The notes under the pieces: generated by a model | Seen by the model: only the letters and a program-made list of their open reading frames with translations | Told to the model about the DNA's origin: nothing | Databases searched by the model: none | Shown here: positions 8,787 through 17,470 of the stretch, one piece after another | Numbering within the stretch: position 1 is the first letter of the stretch | Layout: each line of letters begins with the position of its first letter | Program-made: the position numbers and the translations under genes | From: Alkalihalobacillus sp047302405 | Lineage (GTDB): Bacteria > Bacillota > Bacilli > Bacillales > Bacillaceae_D | Direction: 5' to 3' | Assembly (NCBI RefSeq): GCF_047302405.1 | Contig: NZ_CP154853.1 | Location: 868,001 to 932,000 of the forward strand | DNA: 64,000 nucleotides

Positions 8787-8929
8787 GCGTTTAATTAAAG
8801 GGGAATGTTATTAGTAATGAAAATGTGTGTGTTGAGGAAATAGGGGTACGCCCTTACACAAATTAGGCATGTATTCCATCATCATTTCCTAGTATGATAG
8901 CTGTTTTTAAAAAAAGGAGATACTTACTA

Positions 8930-9007
8930 ATGTCTAAAAATCCATTAACGCTCGTTCCTATTATTAAATTCTATTCAGAAGACGATTCTTCGTTTATTTT
9001 CCCCTGA
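8930..9007 (+). CDS. Possible 25-residue small peptide or remnant 5' end of a lost gene
   Basis: An ATG preceded by AAGGAG (10-base spacing) opens a 25-codon frame beginning MSKNPLTLVPIIKF and rich in acidic residues near the end. It stops at TGA about 40 bases before the 52-bp repeat array. I do not recognise the peptide. It may be a genuine small ORF, or the surviving 5' end of a gene cut off when the comG region was rearranged. No signal peptide or membrane segment is clear. Confidence 0.3.
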   Translation: MSKNPLTLVPIIKFYSEDDSSFIFP

Positions 9008-9048
9008 GTTCTATAATTGCCAGAGTGACTTTAGTTCATGGGCACCAA

Positions 9049-9535
9049 GGGAATCAAAGGAGGCCAATGAAGCCAAAAGCGAGCGAATCAGAGCCACAAA
9101 GGGAATCAAAGGCCCTCAATGAAGCCGAAAGCGAGCGAATCAGAGCCACAAAGGGAATCAAAGGCCCTCAATGAAGCCAAAAGCACATGAATCAGAGCCA
9201 CAAAGGGAATCAAAGGCCCTCAATGAAGCCGAAAGCGAGCGAATCAGAGCCACAAAGGGAATCAAAGGCCCTCAATGAAGCCAAAAGCGAGCGAATCAGA
9301 GCCACAAAGGGAATCAAAGGCCCCCCATGAAGCCAAAAGCATATGAATCAGAGCCACAAAGGGAATCAAAGGCCCCCCCAATGAAGCCAAAAGCATATGA
9401 ATCAGAGCCACAAAGGGAATCAAAGCCCCTCAATGAAACCAAAAGCATATGAATCAGAGCCACAAAGGGAATCAAAGGCCCCCCATGAAGCCAAAAGCAC
9501 ATGAATCAGAGCCTAACAGGGAATCATAGAACCCA
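9049..9535. repeat. 52-bp tandem array, nine units plus a degenerate tenth
   Basis: Units begin with GGGAATCAAAGG at 9049, 9101, 9153, 9205, 9257, 9309, 9361, 9415 and 9467, with a decayed one at 9519. All steps are 52 bp except one of 54. Conserved blocks are GGGAATCAAAGG, CAATGAAGCC and GAATCAGAGCCACAAA. Variation is scattered substitutions (for example AGCGAGCGA versus AGCACATGA or AGCATATGA), not unique spacers. A 52-bp period is not a multiple of three, and the frames across it are not credible genes. Confidence 0.95.
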
Positions 9536-9620
9536 AATGAATGCTTAAGTCTGCCAAACAAGTTGGCTTCGGGTTCATGAACTCTCGTGTTGTGTGACAT
9601 AAGACACAAAATAAGATAAA

Positions 9621-9682
9621 CAAACAAAAAAGGCTCCTAAAAGCTCATCGTAATGAAACTTTTGGTTAGCCTTTTTTGTTTG
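9621..9682. terminator. Strong terminator overlapping the yidD stop
   Basis: CAAACAAAAAAGGCT pairs with AGCCTTTTTTGTTTG. The minus-strand arm includes the last yidD codons and stop, so the gene ends inside its own terminator stem. Confidence 0.8.
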
Positions 9683-9908
9683 TCTTCATTTCCGATTTTT
9701 CTGGTACGAGGTCAATACCGCCTTTATGAAAAGGATGGCACTTACTTATGCGCTTTATCGTTAACCATCCTCCTTTTAGTGCTCCAAATCGTTGGATTGC
9801 TTCAACCCCATAATGAGAACAAGTTGGGTAGAAACGACAAGTTGGAGGGGTAAGTGGGGATATAAACTTTTGATAACCACGAATGAATAATAAAAATAAT
9901 TTTTTCAT
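9666..9908 (-). CDS. yidD: Membrane protein insertion efficiency factor YidD
   Basis: An 80-residue protein with the hallmark YidD core: RGYQKFISPLTPPTCRFYPTCSHYG and AIQRFGALKGGWLTIKRISKCHPF, including the conserved cysteines. The family is a small amphipathic inner-membrane protein thought to help YidC/SpoIIIJ insert membrane proteins. It lies alone on the minus strand between the 52-bp array and comGC, divergent from comGC, where no gene is expected because comGB and comGC are normally adjacent. The ribosome binding site is weak (AAAGG). Confidence 0.93.
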   Translation of the reverse strand: MKKLFLLFIRGYQKFISPLTPPTCRFYPTCSHYGVEAIQRFGALKGGWLTIKRISKCHPFHKGGIDLVPEKSEMKTNKKG

Positions 9909-10109
9909 TAATTATTTCCCTTTCTAAAAAAAGTGGCAGGAAATGAGGTTGCCTATGTGTAATTATAACAAATATCCAAAAGAAAGGTGGTGTGCAAAAA
10001 ACGACTTTTTCTTCTCCTCCATTTAGCATCTAAAATTAAGACCCCAAACAAGCTAACCCTTTCCTTATTCACTATCCCAATCATCTACTTTTATTATGAG
10101 GTGATAAAA

Positions 10110-10460
10110 TTGAAAAAGATGATTAAAAATGAACGAGCTTTTACGTTAATAGAAATGCTTGTTGTTTTAATGGTGATTTCTGTTTTGCTCCTAATCCTTG
10201 TCCCCAATTTAACTCAAAATCAATCAACAGCAAATGATAAAAGTTGTGAAGCGACTGTTCGGCTCGTCCAATCACAAGTGTATGCTTATCAGATTGACGA
10301 AGGAGCATTACCAAATGATATGGATGATATTTTACCTTACCTCCATGTAGCAAGTGAAGTCCAATTAGATGATGATGGGAATTTACAATGTCCGAACGGA
10401 GATTATCTTGAAATAGGTGACAAAGGTATCATATCTGTTGTAAACAATGAAGATAACTAA
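10110..10460 (+). CDS. comGC: ComGC, major competence pseudopilin
   Basis: A 116-residue type IV pilin-like protein, the main subunit of the transformation pilus. A short positive leader is followed by the prepilin motif RAFTLIEMLVVLMVISVLLL with E5 of the mature pilin, so ComC peptidase should process it. Two cysteines (KSCEATV and LQCPNG) fit the known intramolecular disulfide. The frame is open upstream to 9987, but TTG at 10110 is chosen because GAGGTG lies six bases before it and the leader LKKMIKNERAF then has normal length. It is cut off from comGA-comGB by 3.3 kb and so must have its own promoter; an A/T box of the form AAAA-N5-TTTT at 9998-10010 is the only hint of ComK control seen. 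Confidence 0.93.
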   Translation: MKKMIKNERAFTLIEMLVVLMVISVLLLILVPNLTQNQSTANDKSCEATVRLVQSQVYAYQIDEGALPNDMDDILPYLHVASEVQLDDDGNLQCPNGDYLEIGDKGIISVVNNEDN

Positions 10461-10908
10461 TAAAAACTGGTCTTCCGGTGGTTTTACCTTGATTGAACTT
10501 CTTCTGGTCCTTTCAATCATTTCCATTCTTCTTTTCATTCCTCTTCTTTTTGCAAAATCATTTCAGTACGAACCATCTCCAGAGCAAGTAGCTGAAAGTT
10601 TAAAGGAAGATTTGCTTTTGACACAGCATCTCGCGATGTCTAGAGGAAATCATATTAATTTCATAATTGATAACCTTTCAAAAAAGTACGTTATTCGTTA
10701 TGGGGCGTTTGAGACTATTGTTGAAAAGCCTTATGCAAGGGATGATATGTCCATTTATTTCTTCAGTACCATTAATAACAATAATATTTCGTTTAATCGA
10801 AATGGCCATCCCCGCATATCTGGAAGCTTTCGTTTAGAAGTAGGAAGTGAAAAGTTTGTTTTTACGATTCATTTAGGAAAGGGGTGGGTTGAGTATAAAA
10901 AAATGTGA
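10447..10908 (+). CDS. comGD: ComGD, minor competence pseudopilin
   Basis: A 153-residue protein with a prepilin N terminus (SSGGFTLIELLLVLSIISILLF) and a globular C-terminal part. It is a minor pilin of the DNA-uptake pilus. Its start overlaps the comGC end by 14 bases, as in a translationally coupled operon. The length matches the family. Confidence 0.9.
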   Translation: MKITNKNWSSGGFTLIELLLVLSIISILLFIPLLFAKSFQYEPSPEQVAESLKEDLLLTQHLAMSRGNHINFIIDNLSKKYVIRYGAFETIVEKPYARDDMSIYFFSTINNNNISFNRNGHPRISGSFRLEVGSEKFVFTIHLGKGWVEYKKM

Positions 10909-11209
10909 TGGATTTACTTTAATTGAAGTTCTTCTTTCTTTTTCGTTATTAAATCTCATTTCGCTTATGTTAGTACCAGTCATTATCGAGTTGCAACAGG
11001 AAAGGCTAACATTGCGTGAACAAGAAGAAGCATTATATATCTTAGAGGAAGGAATTCATCATTTTATGTTAGAACAGCCGATTCCTGAATTGAAAAATAA
11101 GCAATTTGAACAATCGATTAATGAAGATATGGGGGAAATCGAATATTGTTTACAGTGGCAAGCGAGTAATCATAAGTTATATCAGAGTTGTTTATATGCC
11201 AAAAGATAA
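10889..11209 (+). CDS. comGE: ComGE, minor competence pseudopilin
   Basis: A 106-residue protein with an N-terminal CDGFTLIEVLLSFSLLNLISLM segment, a degenerate prepilin motif followed by one membrane helix. It starts at TTG after AAAGGGG and overlaps the end of comGD by 20 bases. Its place between comGD and comGF and its small size identify it; sequence conservation in this family is weak. Confidence 0.85.
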   Translation: MSIKKCDGFTLIEVLLSFSLLNLISLMLVPVIIELQQERLTLREQEEALYILEEGIHHFMLEQPIPELKNKQFEQSINEDMGEIEYCLQWQASNHKLYQSCLYAKR

Positions 11210-11642
11210 CCGTGGAATGACGTTAATTGAGTTGTTGTTGGCCGTCAGCTTAGGTAGCTTATTATTTCTAATCCTTCCGACTATTATGCTCGTCTTTTCA
11301 GAGTCGGTTAGGGGAGAGAAAACGACTGATTGGGAAGCGATGGTTTTTTTTAATTTACTCGCTCAAGAGGTAAGAGGGGCCGTTTCCGTAGAAGGAACAG
11401 AAAATGGTGTTCGTATTTATAGGAGTGATGGTGTATTAATTTCTATGCAAAGACAGCAAGGTGGGACGATTGTTTTTCAAAAAAACTTTGAGGGTTACGT
11501 TCTTATGCAAAGTGAAGTCCATTCTTTTAAATGTGTTAATGTTCAAGAGCTGATAACTTGTACGTTGATAAAGGAAAATGAAAAAACGTATACACGAACG
11601 ATGGTTGCGGTGCCGTTCGCTTGGGAGGTGGAAAATGAATGA
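11196..11642 (+). CDS. comGF: ComGF, minor competence pseudopilin
   Basis: A 148-residue protein with RGMTLIELLLAVSLGSLLFLILP at the N terminus, a prepilin-type motif and membrane helix, then a ComGF-like globular domain with two cysteines (FKCVNV and ITCTLI). The frame is open from 11106, but ATG at 11196 puts the prepilin motif six residues in. This start overlaps the comGE end, although its ribosome binding site is poor, suggesting translational coupling. Confidence 0.86.
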   Translation: MPKDNRGMTLIELLLAVSLGSLLFLILPTIMLVFSESVRGEKTTDWEAMVFFNLLAQEVRGAVSVEGTENGVRIYRSDGVLISMQRQQGGTIVFQKNFEGYVLMQSEVHSFKCVNVQELITCTLIKENEKTYTRTMVAVPFAWEVENE

Positions 11643-12006
11643 AAAAGCGTTTGTTTTTCCACTAACCTTGATTTTTATTTCTCTTTTAATTTTGGCCATC
11701 GCTTTTCAAGCAAATTCGCTCATTCAAGAGAAACGCTTTATTGCTGAGCAAGAGAGAGTTATTCAGCTCCAATCTTTATTACAAATGGCGATTGTTGATT
11801 TCCAAAAAAATCCCGACATTTTATCAGAAAGTAAAGTCTTTTCATATGAGCATGGTACGGTTACACTTATTGTAACTCAAAAAAGTAATCCATATGTTTA
11901 TGAAATTCAGTTTCAAGCTGAATTAATACAAGGGAATACAAAGGTTGGTATAATGATTTATCATGATGATACGAGGTTAGTGGAGGAATATTGGGAGGTT
12001 AAATAG
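11635..12006 (+). CDS. comGG: ComGG, minor competence pseudopilin
   Basis: A 123-residue protein with a single N-terminal membrane helix (FVFPLTLIFISLLILAIAF) and no classical prepilin glutamate motif, as is usual for ComGG. The ATG at 11635 follows GGGAGGTGG and overlaps the comGF stop. It closes the comG operon; its TAG stop directly abuts the GTG of aroK. Confidence 0.85.
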   Translation: MNEKAFVFPLTLIFISLLILAIAFQANSLIQEKRFIAEQERVIQLQSLLQMAIVDFQKNPDILSESKVFSYEHGTVTLIVTQKSNPYVYEIQFQAELIQGNTKVGIMIYHDDTRLVEEYWEVK

Positions 12007-12513
12007 GTGCAGCAAATTGTTTATTTGACTGGTTTTATGGGGTCTGGGAAAACAACGGTAGGAGAAGGATTAGGAAAAGCAGTAGGTGTCCAAGTCATTG
12101 ATACCGATCAATGGATTGAACAAACAGAAGGGGAAACGATTAAAGAGCTATTTCAAACAAAAGGTGAACAGTATTTTCGGGAAAAGGAAACGGAAGCTTT
12201 AGCGAAAATTCAACAAACTCCTTTAATCGTTACAACTGGTGGTGGTATCGTTTTAAAGGAGCAAAATAGGGAATTAATGAAAAAAAAGGGGATAGTCGTT
12301 TTCCTTGATTGTAAAATCGATGAAATTTTTGACCGTGTAGCAGGGGATTCCACTCGTCCTCTGCTCCAAAATAAAAGCAAAGCAGATATTAAAAAGATTT
12401 TTGATGAGAGGAAGACCTATTATTTAGAGGCAGCGACGATCGTTTTTGATACGTCCGGAAAATCGGTCATGCAAATTGTTCAAGAATTAAAAGAAATATT
12501 GCTTAAAAAATAA
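12007..12513 (+). CDS. aroK: Shikimate kinase
   Basis: A 168-residue P-loop kinase with GFMGSGKTTVG at the N terminus, the shikimate-binding DTDQWIE region, TTGGGIV, and the lid arginine in STRPLL. It phosphorylates shikimate in the fifth step of the aromatic amino acid pathway. GTG start, zero spacing from the comGG stop, so it is probably translated from the comG transcript as well as any promoter of its own. Confidence 0.94.
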   Translation: MQQIVYLTGFMGSGKTTVGEGLGKAVGVQVIDTDQWIEQTEGETIKELFQTKGEQYFREKETEALAKIQQTPLIVTTGGGIVLKEQNRELMKKKGIVVFLDCKIDEIFDRVAGDSTRPLLQNKSKADIKKIFDERKTYYLEAATIVFDTSGKSVMQIVQELKEILLKK

Positions 12514-12550
12514 TAAAACGGGAAACCTAAAAAGGAAAGAGGTGATCCCG

Positions 12551-12742
12551 TTGTCTTTTAACGATTACGTAAAATTTGTGACAGAACAACTTGTCAAAAA
12601 AATGGACGAACCACGTGTAAAAAAAGAATTGAATACTAAATCAAACGATGAATTGGTAAAACAACCGTTATCAAATAAAGCATTTGGAGTGATTCCATTA
12701 GGGATTTCCATGTTTGTTCATCGTAAAAAAAATAATTCCTAA
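12551..12742 (+). CDS. yqzE: YqzE family small protein
   Basis: A 63-residue protein beginning with the family signature SFNDYVKFVTEQLVKKMD and ending in a hydrophobic patch (FGVIPLGISMFV) with a basic tail. The function is unknown; in Bacillus it habitually follows comGG. TTG at 12551 is chosen because AAAGAGGTG precedes it by six bases, the product aligning with YqzE from its first residues. Confidence 0.8.
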   Translation: MSFNDYVKFVTEQLVKKMDEPRVKKELNTKSNDELVKQPLSNKAFGVIPLGISMFVHRKKNNS

Positions 12743-12801
12743 TAATTTTCACAAATCCTACGAAACTTAATTGGATTTTACGAATTACAGCAGTTAAAGC
12801 A

Positions 12802-12831
12802 TTTACAATTAAGAAGTGAGTCGTATATAAT
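12802..12831 (+). promoter_or_regulatory. Candidate sigma-A promoter of yqgY
   Basis: TTTACA and TATAAT are separated by 18 bases, about 70 bases before the yqgY start. Confidence 0.4.
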
Positions 12832-12902
12832 ATAACAGTACTCAATTTCAGTAATTGATAAAATGAAAAAAGTTATAATAAGTAAGAAGAGGAGGGGCAG
12901 CT

Positions 12903-13148
12903 ATGGATCGAATGTTTCGCGTCCTTGCTTTCTGGACAGGGATCTTTGCGGTACTATTTTTCGTTGGTGATATGACGAATATGGCCATCTTGTTCTTTGC
13001 ACAAACAGGTGCATTGTTAGCATTAAGTTATTTAAAATTATCTGAACGAGTGTATATTTATATTTTTGGAGCATATTGTACGATTTTCTTTGTTGGGTTT
13101 ACATATTACTCAACGTTCTTACTTGTTCCAAGCTTCGGTGGACATTAA
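12903..13148 (+). CDS. yqgY: DUF2626 membrane protein YqgY
   Basis: An 81-residue protein with three hydrophobic helices; the N terminus MDRMFRVLAFWTGIFAVLFF and the SYLKLSERVYIYIFGAY block are typical of DUF2626. No function is known. It is preceded by GAGGAGGGG and followed by its own terminator, so it appears monocistronic. Confidence 0.85.
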   Translation: MDRMFRVLAFWTGIFAVLFFVGDMTNMAILFFAQTGALLALSYLKLSERVYIYIFGAYCTIFFVGFTYYSTFLLVPSFGGH

Positions 13149-13160
13149 TTTGTACATACG

Positions 13161-13195
13161 AGAAAACCGCGTCTCATTTGAGAGCGGTTTTTTTA
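13161..13195 (+). terminator. Terminator of yqgY
   Basis: AAAACCGC and GCGGTTTT close a hairpin with a T run. It lies between convergent genes, but the T run favours the plus strand. Confidence 0.8.
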
Positions 13196-13240
13196 GATAA
13201 AAGATTCAATCGTCAGCCAAGAAGAGTCATTATTTTCATC

Positions 13241-13873
13241 TTAAAAACCTGATAAAAAGGGGTTTGAATCCATTTCCATTCCAATGGTTGTCACTTGACC
13301 GTGTCCACAAGCGACTACAGTGTCTTCAGGCAATTCGAGTAGTTTATCATGAATGCTTTTTAACAAAGTTTCATGATCGCCTCCAGGTAAGTCTGTTCGA
13401 CCAATCGATTGGCTAAATAAGACATCGCCAGAAAAGACAATCGCTTCTTTTGGATAATAAAAAGAAACACTTCCAGGTGAATGCCCTGGTGTATAAAAGA
13501 CTTGGAATAAAAAAGGCCCCACTTGTAAATCAGCTTCATTTGTAATAAGTATATCGGCGGGTTTAATTTTGATCGAATCACCGATAAAACGACCAGAACC
13601 ATTTTTACTCGGGTCACTAAGCCAATCTTTTTCTTTTTTATGTAAATATACAGGAATTCGGAATTCATCTCGTAGCTCGTCGACTGCTCCGATATGGTCA
13701 AAATGAGCATGTGTTAAAATGATGGCAAGCGGTGTAAGTGCTTCTTGTTTTAACCACCTTATGACTTTCTGGCCTTCACTTCCTGGGTCAAAAATAATCG
13801 CTTGCTTTTTTTCGTTATGTAAGATATATGCATTTGTTTGCAAGGGGCCAAGTGGCATTTGCTGAACTGGCAT
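13241..13873 (-). CDS. yqgX: MBL-fold metallohydrolase YqgX (glyoxalase II-like)
   Basis: A 210-residue metallo-beta-lactamase fold protein with the binuclear metal motif THAHFDHIG, further ligands in YTPGHSPGS and SGDVLF, and a C-terminal CGHGQ histidine. The family hydrolyses thioesters; B. subtilis YqgX is linked to the last steps of methylglyoxal detoxification (glyoxalase II). It shows a good ribosome binding site (GGAGGC) and faces yqgY convergently. Confidence 0.88.
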   Translation of the reverse strand: MPVQQMPLGPLQTNAYILHNEKKQAIIFDPGSEGQKVIRWLKQEALTPLAIILTHAHFDHIGAVDELRDEFRIPVYLHKKEKDWLSDPSKNGSGRFIGDSIKIKPADILITNEADLQVGPFLFQVFYTPGHSPGSVSFYYPKEAIVFSGDVLFSQSIGRTDLPGGDHETLLKSIHDKLLELPEDTVVACGHGQVTTIGMEMDSNPFLSGF

Positions 13874-14207
13874 TTATTTGCCTCCTTCATGAAGTTTTAT
13901 GATCTTAGTTTACCTATATTAGTGTAAAAGTTCAAAGTTTTCATGTGCTAAAAATATTATGACAATATTTATAAGTCTGTTTAGTAAGTCTCGACAAATC
14001 GAATGAAAAAGAGTAAAATAAGCTTGTATTGTACATGCTAAGAGCAAAAGAGATGTGATGGGTTTAAAGAGGTCATTTTTCTAAAATGTTTAGAATGGAT
14101 TAAACCAAAAAAACCATCAATTTTTTATCTGGCTTTTAAAAGATCAATTATTGATTTTATGGTAAAATGTATGAAGAATACGGTAGTACATAAGGAGGAA
14201 ACTTAAC
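13874..14207. other. Intergenic region between yqgX and yqgW
   Basis: This 334-base AT-rich stretch lies between divergent genes. The only signals are the yqgX ribosome binding site at its left end and an extended -10-like TGGTAAAAT near 14160 ahead of yqgW. No RNA gene, repeat or ORF was seen. Confidence 0.5.
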
Positions 14208-14393
14208 GTGTTTTTATCTATTACGCTTCTAATTGTAGCAGTTATTTGTTTAATTGCTGTATTCCGTGAATTACGTCGAAAGAACTTCTTTGCAGTTGGA
14301 TTTGCCATGATTTCCTGTGCAGTTTTCGGCTGGTTCTCTATCATGACGATTTGGGCGATTTTGTTCGATGGTAGAGGAGCTCCTGGTATTTAA
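14208..14393 (+). CDS. yqgW: DUF2759 membrane protein YqgW
   Basis: A 61-residue protein with two membrane helices separated by the basic turn RELRRKNF, as in YqgW/DUF2759. Function unknown. GTG start after AAGGAGG, with its own terminator downstream. Confidence 0.8.
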   Translation: MFLSITLLIVAVICLIAVFRELRRKNFFAVGFAMISCAVFGWFSIMTIWAILFDGRGAPGI

Positions 14394-14398
14394 TAGGA

Positions 14399-14440
14399 AA
14401 AAGAACCCTTTCAAGTTCAACTTAGAAGGGTTCTTTTTTT
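14399..14440 (+). terminator. Terminator of yqgW
   Basis: AAAGAACCCTT pairs with AAGGGTTCTTT and is followed by T residues. Confidence 0.85.
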
Positions 14441-14549
14441 AGGTGCAGAGTAGACTTCACGGTCTGATTTAATAATAAACTTCTAGTCCCCATTTTAGCT
14501 GGACTAAGGGAAAAGCTAATCTAACCCCTCAACAAATGTTTTCTGCTCC

Positions 14550-15347
14550 TCATTGAAACACTTGTTTTTCCAAATAAAACATTCCGCCATTAATAATCGA
14601 GACATCGATATAAGGGGAATACAGCTCTTCTAAAGCTTGCTTTTCCATATGATAACTTTCAGGCTTTTCGTCTAAATCTTCATAAAAGCTTTCCAATAAA
14701 TTCGTTTCCTCCTGCCAACGGTGATAGGCTTCTTGTGCCCATGTGTCATCCTCATTCTCAGCAAAGGTTTGAACGACTTTTTTTAAACGGTTAATGCCAC
14801 TATTAATTTGAATAAAAGGGGAGAGGGTAAAGCATAAATCAGGCATTTTCGGTGTGAGCATGGTATCTTTCACTTTATCAAAAAATTGTGGCACAATCTG
14901 ACCATGTATTAAGTTAATCCCTAACGATAATAAGATTTCCTTTTTACGATCACTACAGAAGGAGATTTTAATATTAAGACAAATCCATGGGTGTAATGGA
15001 ACCGACTGTTGGCCTTGTACGTTAATGTTTTCATACACACGAACATAGCCGCCTAATGTTTTGGTCGTATTAAAGAGTTGGTGAAGGCGAGGGGAGCCAA
15101 AGTGGATTTTCTCGCCTTGCAAGTCTTCAGGGCTTTGATTGGCGTTTGTAATAAAGGTTACTTGCATCGGATTCGGCACGCCACCTGTTTTTTCTAAGTA
15201 ATGCCAATAAAAAGGACGATTCATAATAAGCTTGTCCAACTCAGGTGTTAATTGAATCGTTAAATGATATGGCGATCTTTCTGTAATGTCACATTCATTA
15301 GCTACAAAATAATCTTCAATAAACTTATGAAGATGAGGCTGTTGCAT
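14550..15347 (-). CDS. yqhG: YqhG family protein
   Basis: A 265-residue soluble protein of unknown function, recognised by its sequence (LHKFIEDYFVANECDI, YHLTIQLTPELDKLIMNRPFYWHY) and by its place directly after yqhH. The reading frame is open from 15380, but ATG at 15347 is chosen because GGAGAGG lies just before it. The start lies inside the yqhH end, so the two are translationally coupled. Constant pairing with a helicase suggests a shared task, which is inference only. Confidence 0.85.
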   Translation of the reverse strand: MQQPHLHKFIEDYFVANECDITERSPYHLTIQLTPELDKLIMNRPFYWHYLEKTGGVPNPMQVTFITNANQSPEDLQGEKIHFGSPRLHQLFNTTKTLGGYVRVYENINVQGQQSVPLHPWICLNIKISFCSDRKKEILLSLGINLIHGQIVPQFFDKVKDTMLTPKMPDLCFTLSPFIQINSGINRLKKVVQTFAENEDDTWAQEAYHRWQEETNLLESFYEDLDEKPESYHMEKQALEELYSPYIDVSIINGGMFYLEKQVFQ

Positions 15348-17001
15348 CCAAATCCTCTCCTTCCATTGTATGCTCCTCAATTGCTTGGTTCATAATCTCC
15401 GCTAAATGTTCAAATTTAATTTCCATTTCTCTTTGGGAATCGGATTCAGATATTACTTCTTGAATATAATCTTCTATTTTCGGTAGCTCAATTTTCGTTA
15501 AAATGTCATCAAGTTCACCGATGACACTTTCAAATAAATGAATTTTTTCATAAAGAAGAGATAAGATATTTTGCTCGACTGTATCGTTAACAGCAAAATT
15601 ATAAATGTGTACATCTTTTTGCTGACCAAGGCGGTGAATTCTGCCAATCCGTTGCTCAATTCTCATTGGATTCCACGGCAGGTCATAATTGATGATATGA
15701 CTACAAAATTGTAGATTGATTCCCTCACCACCAGCTTCTGTTGCAATTAATACTTGGGCATTGTTTTGGAAAAGGTGACGCATCCAATCTTTTTTTCCAC
15801 GTTTAAATCCTCCTCTAAAAGGAACAGAGCTAATGCCGTTTTGTTGTAGAAACCATTGTAAATAAAGCTGTGTTGCCCGATATTCAGTAAAAATAATCAC
15901 TTTATCATCAATCTTTTTAATTAATTCCAGAGCTTTTTCAGCTTTCGCGTGATGATCAATCGTTGCTACCTTTTGTAAAAGTTCTAGAATATGTGGGGCT
16001 GGTTCCTTTTCCTCAGTGGGCTTGGCCATCTTGCTTAACGTCATATAAGCTGCTTCACGACTAGAACATAACTCTCGTTGTAAGGTTAAAATTGAAAAAT
16101 GATTGGCGATTCCCTTTAAGGCAGACAGCTCCTCATAAAAAGCTCTTTCTGATGGACTGAACTCAATTGGTATCGTTTTAACGATTCGTTTTGTCCATTC
16201 AATTCCGGTGTCTTCTCGACGATTTCGAACCATTACTTTATTCACTAATTCTCGTAATTTTTCTTCATTTTTAGGAGAACGATGGTTGGAACGATATTCT
16301 TTTTCAAAGCTTGAGATGTCACCTAAATGACCTGGTTTTAGAAGAGAAACAAGATTAAAAATCTCTTCTAGTTTGTTTTGGACAGGTGTTGCTGTCAATA
16401 ACAAACAAAACTTCTTTTTAAGGTGTTTAATGAATTCATAGTTTTTAGTGTTCGGATTTTTTAATTTATGGGCTTCATCAATAATGACGAGGTCATAGTT
16501 TTGATTCATGACAATGTCTCGATGTGGTTGTCTTTTAGCCGTATCGATCGAGGCGACGACGACATCATATTGTTCCCATACATACGCTTTACGTTGGGCA
16601 GCAGCTGGAATAAAAAATTTCGAATTTAATTCCATCGCCCATTGTGAAACAAGGGAGGCTGGCACTAATATTAGAGCCTTTTTTACAAGGCCACGAATCA
16701 TATATTCTTTTAAAATAAGACCAGCTTCAATCGTTTTTCCTAAACCCACTTCATCGGCTAATATGGCTTTTCCATTCATTTTCTCAATGACCGTATTGGC
16801 CACCTCCATTTGGTGGGGGTATGGTTGTAATTCAGGTAAGTATTTTGGGGCTAAAAGCCCTGTGAAATCTGGTATAGCTTGATGTTGTTCAGCTTCATAG
16901 GCGAGACGGAATTGTTGAAGATTAGACCAGACTCCATCACTCTCAAGACGAGTCATAAATCCTTGTTGCCATTCTTTGTCGAAACGAATATCGATTTTCA
17001 T
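15325..17001 (-). CDS. yqhH: SNF2-family DEAD/DEAH helicase YqhH
   Basis: A 558-residue SWI2/SNF2-type ATPase. It has motif I ADEVGLGKTIEAGLI near residue 83, motif II IIDEAHKLKN, motif III LLLTATPVQN, motif V TEAGGEGINLQ and motif VI QRIGRIHRLGQ. The family translocates on double-stranded DNA without unwinding; RapA-like members recycle RNA polymerase, which is one possible role here. It is transcribed away from the glycine riboswitch and overlaps yqhG at its 3' end. Confidence 0.9.
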   Translation of the reverse strand: MKIDIRFDKEWQQGFMTRLESDGVWSNLQQFRLAYEAEQHQAIPDFTGLLAPKYLPELQPYPHQMEVANTVIEKMNGKAILADEVGLGKTIEAGLILKEYMIRGLVKKALILVPASLVSQWAMELNSKFFIPAAAQRKAYVWEQYDVVVASIDTAKRQPHRDIVMNQNYDLVIIDEAHKLKNPNTKNYEFIKHLKKKFCLLLTATPVQNKLEEIFNLVSLLKPGHLGDISSFEKEYRSNHRSPKNEEKLRELVNKVMVRNRREDTGIEWTKRIVKTIPIEFSPSERAFYEELSALKGIANHFSILTLQRELCSSREAAYMTLSKMAKPTEEKEPAPHILELLQKVATIDHHAKAEKALELIKKIDDKVIIFTEYRATQLYLQWFLQQNGISSVPFRGGFKRGKKDWMRHLFQNNAQVLIATEAGGEGINLQFCSHIINYDLPWNPMRIEQRIGRIHRLGQQKDVHIYNFAVNDTVEQNILSLLYEKIHLFESVIGELDDILTKIELPKIEDYIQEVISESDSQREMEIKFEHLAEIMNQAIEEHTMEGEDLDATASSS

Positions 17002-17261
17002 CTTTTGTGACCCCTTTCAAAAATAAATCTTGCGTAAATAACATGGTATTGGTAGGATATATGTATAAAAAAGAATCAAAAATAAATTAAAAACGAACAT
17101 TAGATGTATATTTGGTATAGAATGTACATGTTTTTCGGTGAGTTCTTTGGTTCTATCAACATATGTATTTAGTATGTTCAAATTTTGGAATTTAATGCTC
17201 TTGTAAAGATTGTTCATTAAAGACTAAAATGAAAGAAAATTTTTAAAAGATAATTTAATAT

Positions 17262-17470
17262 AGGCGGATGAAAATAAGGGGAGAGACTGCTGATGCAGCG
17301 CCGAAGGAGCAAGCTTTAAGGAGTGAATCTCTCAGGCAAAAAGACTCTTATTTGACGCAACTCTGGAGAGAGCTTAATGATTTATTAAGCCACCCACGAA
17401 GACAATTTTTCTTTGCCTAAACCTTTAGGAGAGGAAAAGTGAAACTTTCTGGTTCAAGGACAGGGACTTA
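17262..17470 (+). ncRNA. Tandem glycine riboswitch (gcvT element)
   Basis: Two consecutive glycine aptamers lie ahead of gcvT. The first is at about 17279-17337 (GAGAGACTGCTG, CGCCGAAGGAGCAAGC, CTCTCAGGC). The second is at about 17359-17465 (CTCTGGAGAGAG, CCACCCACGAAG, a hairpin, and CTGGTTCAAGGACAGGGAC). The leader TGAAAATAAG can pair with the linker CTTATTTGAC to form the known leader-linker kink turn. Glycine binding should disrupt the terminator that follows, turning on gcv expression. Confidence 0.93.

Noticed and set aside
9049..9535. CRISPR array
   Set aside because: The whole 52-bp unit is repeated with scattered substitutions; there are no unique spacers, and no cas genes are near. 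The same holds for the arrays at 21.7, 31.6 and 38.1 kb.
9996..10010. ComK operator ahead of comGC
   Set aside because: Only one AAAA-N5-TTTT box is present; a second box at the required distance was not found, so it was not listed as a feature.
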